A stretch of DNA of 64,000 bases from Photorhabdus cinerea. Its GTDB lineage: Bacteria; Pseudomonadota; Gammaproteobacteria; Enterobacterales; Enterobacteriaceae. The stretch spans positions 62,001-126,000 of the forward strand of contig NZ_PUJW01000010.1 in the NCBI RefSeq assembly GCF_011189575.1. The letters run 5' to 3'. The notes under the pieces are model-generated. The model was not told where the DNA came from. It searched no databases and saw only the letters and a list, made by a program, of their open reading frames with translations. Position numbers and translations under genes: made by a program. Shown piece after piece: positions 36,595 through 42,424 of this stretch (the stretch's first letter is position 1; each line of letters begins with the position of its first letter).

Positions 36595-36641
36595 TCGACA
36601 CCGCGCAGATACGCGGCAATGTTCATACAACAGGAGAGACT

Positions 36642-36938
36642 ATGGACAAAAAACTTTTTAACGATCTGGTTGAAAGCATGAATCAGATGGTAGCAATTGA
36701 AAAAGGCGAACTTTCTGTTTCTGATGAAAATATCCATTACCATCGCCTGCCTGATGTAAAAAACTTACGTGAAACCTTTGGCTTAAAACAAAGTGAATTT
36801 GCCGAAGCTGTTGGCGTTTCTGCATCTCTAATTCAAAGCTGGGAACAGCACCGCCGTATTCCTTCTGGTGCATCACTGAAACTACTTAAGATGCTTGAAC
36901 GTAATCCTGAGCTTATTAATGAATTAAGCACACTTTAA
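36642..36938 (+). CDS. Xre-type antitoxin (HigA/NadS-like)
   Basis: The 98-residue protein ends in a Cro/C1-type helix-turn-helix (LRETFGLKQSEFAEAVGVSA, then SLIQSWEQHRRIPSGASLKLLKML), as in NadS/HigA antitoxins. The N-terminal part (MDKKLFNDLVESMNQMVAIEKGE) probably binds the toxin. It would neutralise the upstream toxin and repress the pair's promoter. GGAGAG precedes the start by about ten bases. A terminator follows, so the pair is a self-contained unit. Confidence 0.85.
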   Translation: MDKKLFNDLVESMNQMVAIEKGELSVSDENIHYHRLPDVKNLRETFGLKQSEFAEAVGVSASLIQSWEQHRRIPSGASLKLLKMLERNPELINELSTL

Positions 36939-37002
36939 TACTTTCACTTTCTCCTTGTCGTAATGCAAAAGGAGAAAATAATTTCAGTTCTGTATATCCT
37001 GT

Positions 37003-37049
37003 AAAGCCGCGCTCTATCTGATTTCTATGATAAAGCACGGCTTTCCTTT
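37003..37049 (+). terminator. intrinsic terminator after the toxin–antitoxin pair
   Basis: AAAGCCGCGCT (37003–37013) pairs with AGCACGGCTTT (37034–37044), with one G·U pair, and CCTTT follows. Confidence 0.65.
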
Positions 37050-37377
37050 GTGATTTTATATTTTACGTAAAATATAATTTTTTATTTAATACCAATGCAT
37101 TGGAATTTTTTCCGTGATCCTCTTTTGATCCAAAGCGTGCAGGCGGGTGCGGTGTAGTGCCGTTTTCGCCATAAGTTCATTTATTTCGTCATAAGCGCAG
37201 CGAGGCAAACCGTCACTAAGGTATTTATTTGATTCTTGAGTCAGATAATACAATCAGTTAAAGCAGCACTGCCATCGGCAAAATCCGATGGTCAGGGGGT
37301 CGCAGCCTTGAACGAACATCCCACTGGTAAGGTTGTTTTCTTACCAGTGTGCCTGTTATCGCTCTTTCTATGGCGGT

Positions 37378-37563
37378 TCATTAAGTTCTTCAACATTAGC
37401 AAATGCTTTAACGCGCCCCTGGCCTAAAGGAGAATTACTGATTGCTCAGGAAATTGGTGTCACACCTGCTGAGATATGGCCCAGTCGGTATTTTGACGAA
37501 AATAAGCAGCCTATCAAACGAACCGTCCGAAATGATTTACCAAACAATTCTGATATTACATAA
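37378..37563 (+). pseudogene. C-terminal part of a Ner/Nlp-like DNA-binding protein
   Basis: From Ser16 of the open frame the sequence reads SLSSSTLANALTRPWPKGE, then LLIAQEIGVTPAEIWPSRY, the second half of the Ner/Nlp winged-helix domain found in Mu-like phages and SfsB. The expected N-terminal helix is missing, and upstream codons in all frames are unrelated. The gene is therefore a 5'-truncated remnant, although translation from 37333 could yield a short product. It belongs to the prophage debris between the tRNA-end repeats. Confidence 0.6.
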
Positions 37564-37881
37564 GTTATTTCTATATCCGAAAAAGTAACGACAACTTTTA
37601 AACCACTAAACTAATATAACACTCTGAGTTATTAGTTTTTTATTACACTCACTGCTCATTCTTTAATATCAGGATTGTATTCATAGCTCCATGAAAATGT
37701 AAGACAGCCCGCATATTGCGGGCGAGATAATTGTGTTTCAGGCCATCAGAACCCGTAGCACTGATCGATACCGCATTTAAAAAATGCGTCCCAGTGTTAT
37801 TATGTGTATGACTCACGGTAAGCTACACTAATCTGTTGGCTATTCCCCCATACTACTGGCTCAATAATCGCTTGAACACGA

Positions 37882-37955
37882 GTTCAAGTCCAGTAAGAAT
37901 TACCAAATTTAAGCTGTTAGATCAGTATATTAGGCCACTTAAACAAGCGTGGCTT
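37882..37955 (+). repeat. right, decayed copy of the tRNA-Ile2 3'-end repeat
   Basis: ATAATCGCTTG (37864–37874) and GTTCAAGTCCAGTA (37882–37895), followed by AAGCTGT, TATTAGGCCACT and CGTGGCTT, mirror in order the tRNA anticodon arm, T arm and downstream terminator at 35,105–35,199. The acceptor end and CCA are destroyed (GAATTACCA in place of GGGCCACCA). It marks the likely right boundary of an old insertion or a segmental duplication. Confidence 0.6.
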
Positions 37956-38055
37956 AGTAGGTTGATGAGTGAATAACGCTGCGTGCATCTGGTTGCGTTT
38001 TGTGAAAGGATAGAAATTATAAGGCGCAGTGACCTGATCAAAGGCGGTAAATGTT

Positions 38056-38084
38056 AAAAGCCACCGGGAGGTTACCCCGATGGC
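38056..38084 (-). terminator. terminator of the TisB-like toxin mRNA
   Basis: On the minus strand GCCATCGGG and CCCGGTGGC (38084–38076 with 38068–38060) form a nine-pair stem with one G·U and a seven-base loop, followed by TTTTAACAT. It lies 20 bases after the toxin stop codon. Confidence 0.7.
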
Positions 38085-38104
38085 CTTAGCTACGTTTCCG
38101 TTAT

Positions 38105-38188
38105 CTATTTCAGAAATGCCCGGATCAGCTCTAAAAGCGCAATTAACGCTTTGAGAACGATGATAGCAGTGTCAATAAATGCTTTCAC
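38105..38188 (-). CDS. TisB-like type I toxin peptide (27 residues)
   Basis: A GTG start (38188–38186) with GGAG seven bases upstream opens 27 codons ending in TAG. The peptide begins MKAFIDTAIIVLK and continues as one hydrophobic, amphipathic helix with Asp6, Lys13, Glu20, Arg23 and Lys27 as the charged positions. Aligned without gaps to E. coli TisB from the aspartate onward, 11 of 22 positions are identical and most others conservative (comparison from memory). TisB inserts in the inner membrane and dissipates the proton gradient. ZorO of O157:H7 has the same build. A predicted promoter, a long leader with an antisense-RNA target and a terminator surround it. No SOS (LexA) box was seen near its promoter, unlike tisB. 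Confidence 0.75.
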   Translation of the reverse strand: MKAFIDTAIIVLKALIALLELIRAFLK

Positions 38189-38261
38189 CCGTTTGCTCCA
38201 GTTAGGAGCACGACTTAACCAGCCATTGCCTTTACATTGCCTGTCCGGCTGGTTCTCATCA

Positions 38262-38297
38262 ATGTTAGTTGAAGTGGATCGCGCTCCGGCCGAGGCT
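38262..38297. repeat. inverted-repeat arm A: antitoxin target in the toxin mRNA leader
   Basis: These 36 bases are the reverse complement of 38,521–38,556 at 33 positions: 24 consecutive matches, three mismatches, nine matches. On the minus strand they form part of the toxin mRNA leader, 74 nt before the toxin start. Confidence 0.9.
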
Positions 38298-38388
38298 CTG
38301 AATCAGCACCACCTGTATTCAGCCAAGACTTACGAAAATTTGCGTAAGAGATACACAGGCCAAAACGCTCCTCAACTAACAGCCGTTG

Positions 38389-38416
38389 ATTATAGGTTTA
38401 TTTGGATATGATTCAA
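38389..38416 (-). promoter_or_regulatory. predicted promoter of the TisB-like toxin mRNA
   Basis: On the minus strand TTGAAT (38416–38411), a 16-bp spacer and a perfect TATAAT (38394–38389). Transcription would start near 38,382, giving a leader of about 190 nt and an mRNA of about 325 nt. Confidence 0.65.
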
Positions 38417-38433
38417 TGGATTAATAGATAGAT

Positions 38434-38555
38434 AAAAACAAAAAAACCAACTGGTGAAGTTGGTTTTTTGTTTTTATCTTTAAGCAGGACCTCTGTTTTT
38501 GTGCTCTTAACCGGGTTGGTAGCCTCGGCTTTAGCGCGATCCACTTCAACTAACA
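38434..38555 (-). ncRNA. IstR/OrzO-like antitoxin RNA (predicted)
   Basis: The predicted transcript starts near 38,555 and ends after the terminator hairpin AAAAAACCAACT/AGTTGGTTTTTT (38,441–38,469), about 120 nt. Its 5' end is complementary to the toxin mRNA leader over 36 positions (33 matches), so pairing can begin at the RNA's first bases. It lies upstream of the toxin gene on the same strand, with its terminator just before the toxin promoter. A 49-codon frame (MLVEVDRAKAEAT…) covers it but runs through the terminator and is probably not a gene. The layout matches TisB/IstR and Zor/Orz modules except that the two units are in tandem rather than divergent. Confidence 0.7.
38441..38469. 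terminator. bidirectional terminator of the antitoxin RNA
   Basis: A perfect 12-bp stem (AAAAAACCAACT with AGTTGGTTTTTT) with a five-base loop is flanked by TGTTTTTAT on the minus-strand side and GTTTTTAT on the plus-strand side. Confidence 0.9.
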
Positions 38556-38556
38556 T
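38521..38556. repeat. inverted-repeat arm B: seed of the antitoxin RNA
   Basis: Partner of 38,262–38,297. On the minus strand it forms the 5' end of the predicted antitoxin RNA (GTTAGTTGAAGTGGATCGCG…). Confidence 0.9.
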
Positions 38557-38560
38557 AAGA

Positions 38561-38589
38561 ATTTTAATGCTTAGAACCGGAAATATCAA
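38561..38589 (-). promoter_or_regulatory. predicted promoter of the antitoxin RNA
   Basis: On the minus strand TTGATA (38589–38584), exactly 17 bp, then TAAAAT (38566–38561). Each hexamer matches consensus at five of six positions, stronger than the toxin promoter at −35, as expected for an antitoxin made in excess. Confidence 0.75.
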
Positions 38590-38633
38590 CCTATAACATG
38601 ATTACAAAACAAACAACATCACCTGGCTAAAAA

Positions 38634-38866
38634 TCAACCAATCACAGGCGAATACTTCTGCTTCAATCCATCCGATTTATAGGCCGTGTTCCTGATGGCG
38701 CTGGCGTTCTCCGAGGTACCTGTATTGTGGTGCGTATGCGCGGCTGTCAGTTCAGCCAATTCTTAACCACATCCAGCGTCTCTAACATCAATTGCATAAC
38801 GTTGATTTGCTGGCTGCCCACCCAAACCACGGGCGCGACGATTTCTTGCCGGGCTCCAGCGATACT
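38634..38866 (-). pseudogene. C-terminal fragment of a phage baseplate/spike protein
   Basis: On the minus strand the sequence reads VGSQQINVMQLMLETLDVVK, then, after loss of one base near 38,764, ELAELTAAHTHHNTGTSEN and a tail ending KQKYSPVIG before TGA at 38,636–38,634. This pattern (…TLDVVK.LAE.TA.H.H.NTGTP…KYSP.IG) is known from the C-terminus of phage baseplate spike proteins of the gpV/Mu gp45 type. The N-terminal part is cut off by the IS701-like remnant. It is a decayed prophage gene. Confidence 0.5.
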
Positions 38867-38876
38867 CTACTTAATA

Positions 38877-39534
38877 TTACAGCTGTAATTGCTCTGTAAG
38901 AAGGCTCTCTTCCCAGCGATGATAGTGACATTGCTGGGCACAATATTGATGCAGTCGTCCCCAGTATGACCAATGTAAGATCTGTTCTATTGTCTCTCCC
39001 GCTTTTTCCATCAACCTTGACAGCAGCTTACGTAGCTCCGCTACACTGAGGGGAACCAGGTCTGTTGGTGTTTTTTTCTCCTGTGTCCATAGAGCCGCTA
39101 GGACCGCATGGACCAGTAATGACAAGGTAATATGCTGATACCAACTCTACCACCGCCGTACTTCGTAATGATCCAGACCACATTCCCCTTTCGTTTCTTC
39201 AAAACCACACTCGATTTCCCAGCGGTAACCCGCAACTTGCATCAGGGTATGGAGGTTTGCCTGCTCTCTCCGCGCATACACCACATAGTAAGCCAGCTCT
39301 TGTCTGTTATCCCGGCTGCGCCGAACCAGCAGGTAATGGCCATAACGGAACCAAAGCCCAGTCATACCAACGCTCACCTTTCGCGCCTGTTCCCGCTGAC
39401 CCTGTTTGCCAATCAGCGGCGATCAGGGTATCGGCAATGCCTTCCGCACTGATGTAGATGATGAAGCCACTTTTTTCCAACACTTGTCTGAAATTAGGCG
39501 GGCGTTTTGCGATTACCACAAGCAAGACGATCAA
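38877..39534 (-). pseudogene. IS701-like DDE transposase remnant
   Basis: Three overlapping pieces on the minus strand make one decayed transposase. SAGTGAKGERWYDWALV stands in the first frame. After a frameshift near 39,370 come RYGHYLLVRRSRDN and YRWEIECGFEETKGECGLDHYEVRRW, which contains the catalytic Glu region. An in-frame TAG follows, then WYQHITLSLLVHAVLAALW. This order is characteristic of IS701-family transposases. The N-terminal part and inverted repeats are not recognisable. It sits between a phage fragment and an idi fragment, and probably caused or accompanied both truncations. Confidence 0.7.
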
Positions 39535-39714
39535 TGATGTCAGGGATATCCGATTGATAGTTATTCAGAACCACATTAATGACGAAACCTTTTTCAATGC
39601 ACAATCAAAATCCATTTCCTCACCAAGACGCCGATGTGCTGCGACATCCAGTGCCTCCCCTATATCCGTAGATGGCTACAACAGCAGTTAGTCCAAAGTC
39701 CAGCTGAATGATAT
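39535..39714. other. unassigned coding-like debris
   Basis: On the minus strand short stretches look coding in two frames (VAAHRRLGEEMDFDCALKK and, one frame away, VVLNNYQSDIPDIIDRL) but no family was recognised and stops interrupt both. It is probably part of a gene destroyed by the insertion next to it. Confidence 0.3.
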
Positions 39715-39909
39715 TTAGTTGCTGGCCGCTTTTTCAGGAGTAAATTTCCTTATATAATCAAAAATAAATATAGAAAAAGCCCGGTGCAACATACCTCTTT
39801 GGTGAATATCAATTTTCCCTGCTAAACCAATAGGATTGTCATATTTATCAACAAGAGTAAGTATTTCATCCTTGCGAATAGTCTTGCTGTAAAGTGATGT
39901 TAAGTACAT
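39715..39909 (-). pseudogene. idi: N-terminal fragment of isopentenyl-diphosphate δ-isomerase
   Basis: After LYSKTIRKDE the frame reads ILTLVDKYDNPIGLAGKIDI and HQRGMLHRAFSIFIFD, the N-terminus of type I Idi, the Nudix-fold enzyme that interconverts isopentenyl and dimethylallyl diphosphate. The frame then ends within 15 unrelated codons, next to the transposase remnant, so the catalytic Nudix part is lost. The frame upstream of Met at 39909 is a hydrophobic, AT-rich stretch and is not part of the family. An intact idi could exist elsewhere in the genome. Confidence 0.65.
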
Positions 39910-40011
39910 CACCAAAAAAACATTAAAATAAATTAACAATAAAAATATAATCCATATTCTATAAGTGCAAATAAATTTAATTAAAATATATAAAATCAAA
40001 CTCAACACCAT

Positions 40012-40451
40012 GATATGTATAAAAATAAAATAAAAACCTACTATTTCAGTATAACATAAATAAAGAATGCCAAATAAATTAACAGAAACTATATTAATAA
40101 GTTAACTAAACTGCATTAAAAGCGAACATATCTAATATTGCTTACTTACAATCAATACTAACCTGCTCAATTTGTTACAATGGCATCAAGTATCGCACAA
40201 GGCTATAGCAACTTTTTTCACATTTCCTGTATACTTTTACAACGAAGAAACATCTCAGAAAACTAAACCAATAATAAACAAATAACAAAAACACTATTAT
40301 TTCTTAAACACTCATTAAACAACTATTGTTTTTTGCCCCACAAAAACACAAATACAAATTTGTTTAAGTTTTGTTTAACACTTTTAAATGGTATAATGAA
40401 TCAGTTAACTTGTTTTTTGTTTTCCTCCCGTCTAGCTAGAAAGATAAAGAA
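40012..40451. other. AT-rich intergenic DNA upstream of the VirK/YbjX gene
   Basis: No gene is seen. TATAAT at 40,392–40,397 (ATGGTATAATGAATC), about 55 bases before the next start, is a likely −10 element, and the −35 box is unclear. Low GC content extends over the whole stretch and suggests foreign or silenced DNA. Confidence 0.5.
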
Positions 40452-41386
40452 ATGGAATATATATATCAACCTGCAAGCTCAGGTATTCGACTGTTTACAG
40501 ATTTAATCGGAAAAAAAATCAGTCCCAGCCCCCATTGGTATTCTGCGCAAAATCGCACCAAGTTTGCTTTGCGTAGCGCTCTGATGCCAATCTCAACACT
40601 AAAACTATTAAACCAGATAGTTAATACACCGTTTTATCTGGATATTTTGAAAAAACAGCCATGTTTGCCATCTAAACTACAGCGCCCTTATCTGAGTATT
40701 AACTTCAACAGGGGGCAAACATTACGCGCAATAAATGAGCATTATCAACTCTTATTTACCGGGTTAAATAAGTCTATTATTAATAAAATATTTTGTTCCA
40801 ATGCATATCCATTAGCGGTTATCAATGGTAAAAACGGAACTTACACTATTTTTATAGATTCTATGGACTGTTTTAATAAGGAAGGTGAACTCGCTTTATT
40901 TATTAGAACAGAAGATAATAAAACTCTGGCAAAATGTGCCTTTACACTATTGACTATTGCCGGTAAAAAGACACTGTTTATTGGCGGACTACAAGGTTCT
41001 AAAGAAGATACAACCCTTGACATTATCCGCCATGCGACAAAAGATTGTTATGGATTATTTCCGAAACGTTTACTGCTTGAATCCGTCTGCCGCTTTGCCG
41101 CTTACTTTGGATGTCAGCAAATTCTGGCAGCCAGCAATGATACTCACATCTACAAAAGCCTGCGTTATTGGCATAAAAAGAAAGACAAATTAGTCGCTGA
41201 CTACGACGCTTTCTGGGAGTCATTGGGTGGAGAAAAGAAAAAAATAAAGATTTCCTCCTACCATTATCCATTGAAAGAAAATCTCTTGAAGATATAGCCA
41301 GTAAAAAACGAGCTGAATATCGCCGCCGTTATCAATTACTGGACGAACTGGACAATGAAATGCGGGATTCCCTATCTTCAAATTAA
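40452..41386 (+). pseudogene. VirK/YbjX family protein (DUF535), C-terminal frameshift
   Basis: The first 281 codons encode a DUF535 protein of the VirK/YbjX group, associated with antimicrobial-peptide resistance and virulence in enterics: RPYLSINFNRGQTLRAINEHY, YTIFIDSMDCFNKEGELAL, LFIGGLQGSKEDT and the C-terminal ADYDAFWESLGGE. At an A-run near 41,240 one base appears to be missing. In the −1 frame the family's tail continues as FLLPLSIERKSLEDIASKK and RAEYRRRYQLLDELD to a stop at 41,386. Without correction the protein ends at 41,297 in 25 or so unrelated residues. It may be a recent pseudogene, a sequencing error or phase variation in the A-run. The low GC of the upstream DNA suggests acquisition. 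Confidence 0.75.
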
Positions 41387-41396
41387 AATTAGAATC

Positions 41397-41427
41397 AGGC
41401 CGTCAACTTTCTTAGGACGGCCTGATC
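41397..41427. terminator. terminator between the VirK/YbjX gene and the acetyltransferase
   Basis: AGGCCGTC (41397–41404) pairs with GACGGCCT (41416–41423) between two convergent genes. The T-tract is poor on both sides. Confidence 0.55.
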
Positions 41428-41439
41428 TTAAAATTAATC

Positions 41440-42039
41440 TTACCTAGGCTTAACCATCTGCCATTCAAGATGAGTTTTAACTGTAGGCCACTCACAACTG
41501 ATGATGCTGTAAACACAAGTGTCCCTAATACTGCCATCTTTAGATAAAATATGATTACGCAGAATTCCATCGAGTTTTGCCCCCAGCCGTTCTATCGCTT
41601 TCCGGCTCTGATGATTAAAAAAATGGGTGCGGAATTCTACTGCAATACAATCCAATTCTTCAAAAGCATATTTCAGTAGCAGATATTTCGCTTCTGTATT
41701 GATATGTGTCCGCTGGGCAGAGCTCGCATACCAAGTGGAACCGATTTCCACCCGGCGAGCATTAGGATCAATGCCCATATACGTCGTCATTCCAACTGCT
41801 TTACCTGTCCGGTGGTCAACAATAGCAAAAGGCAACATAGCGCCTTCTTCATGTAGAAATAAACAGCGATCAATCTCTTTACTTAGCTCAGCCGGTGCAG
41901 GAATGATGGTGTACCACAATTTATGCAGTTCACCCTCTTCAATTACCTGTATAAATTCATCATTCCTCTGGTGTGTCAGAGGTTCTAGAGTAATACCTTT
42001 TCCTACCAAAGTTATCCATTCAGTCATTTGCCTTTTCAT
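41440..42039 (-). CDS. GNAT-family acetyltransferase (RimJ/RimL type)
   Basis: The 199-residue protein shows the RimJ/RimL-like Acetyltransf_3 pattern: ITLEPLTHQRNDEFIQ at the start, FAIVDHRTGKAVGMTTYMGI, RRVEIGSTWYASSAQRTHINTEA and FRTHFFNHQSRKAIERLGAKLDG with the conserved NxxSRKAIERLGA motif. Such enzymes acetylate protein N-termini, polyamines or antibiotics. The substrate is not deducible. It is a single-gene unit upstream of and divergent from fadH. The start could also be the ATG at 42027. Confidence 0.87.
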   Translation of the reverse strand: MKRQMTEWITLVGKGITLEPLTHQRNDEFIQVIEEGELHKLWYTIIPAPAELSKEIDRCLFLHEEGAMLPFAIVDHRTGKAVGMTTYMGIDPNARRVEIGSTWYASSAQRTHINTEAKYLLLKYAFEELDCIAVEFRTHFFNHQSRKAIERLGAKLDGILRNHILSKDGSIRDTCVYSIISCEWPTVKTHLEWQMVKPR

Positions 42040-42424
42040 AATAATCGCTTCTTATCAATAAGATAGAAAACATTATCCTATCCAGTAATTAAAATCGGAA
42101 TGTGGTTAATATATGAGGAATTCATCTTTCATTAAAGCCAAACGACCACTGACGTGGAACATGATAACTAATACAACCTAGAAAAAAATAACAATTTCAA
42201 TCTGTCATATTCCTGTTGCATCGTTCAGAAAAAAATATTAGAGCCATAACGGAGCCAGATTTCATGATATCCATCACATTCGTTTAACATTTTTTTCCCA
42301 ATTAACCTCATTCCGTCTAAATTTGAATCATTATCTCATCCGACCACTTTCCGTTTTACCCGGTGGTTTCGAGCACAATAACAATAATCTGATTATGATT
42401 GACAAACACCCGATGGAGATTGCA
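42040..42424. other. fadH upstream region with CRP-like site
   Basis: CATGA-TATCCA-TCACA (42,263–42,278) fits the CRP consensus TGTGA-N6-TCACA at eight of ten positions, about 147 bp before fadH. cAMP–CRP control of fatty-acid breakdown is established in E. coli, so a role is plausible. The in-frame extension of fadH back to 42323 falls here and is not used. Confidence 0.4.

Noticed and set aside
38151..38411. 86-codon plus-strand ORF over the toxin leader
   Set aside because: It runs antisense to the TisB-like toxin mRNA, has no family resemblance and is open only because of the inverted-repeat arm. Promoters, terminators and complementarity all favour the minus-strand RNAs.
38406..38556. 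49-codon minus-strand ORF (MLVEVDRAKAEAT…) over the predicted antitoxin RNA
   Set aside because: Its ATG sits at the predicted transcript start with no ribosome binding site, and it reads through the terminator hairpin. It is best seen as a chance frame over a non-coding RNA, though such frames may be annotated as hypothetical proteins.
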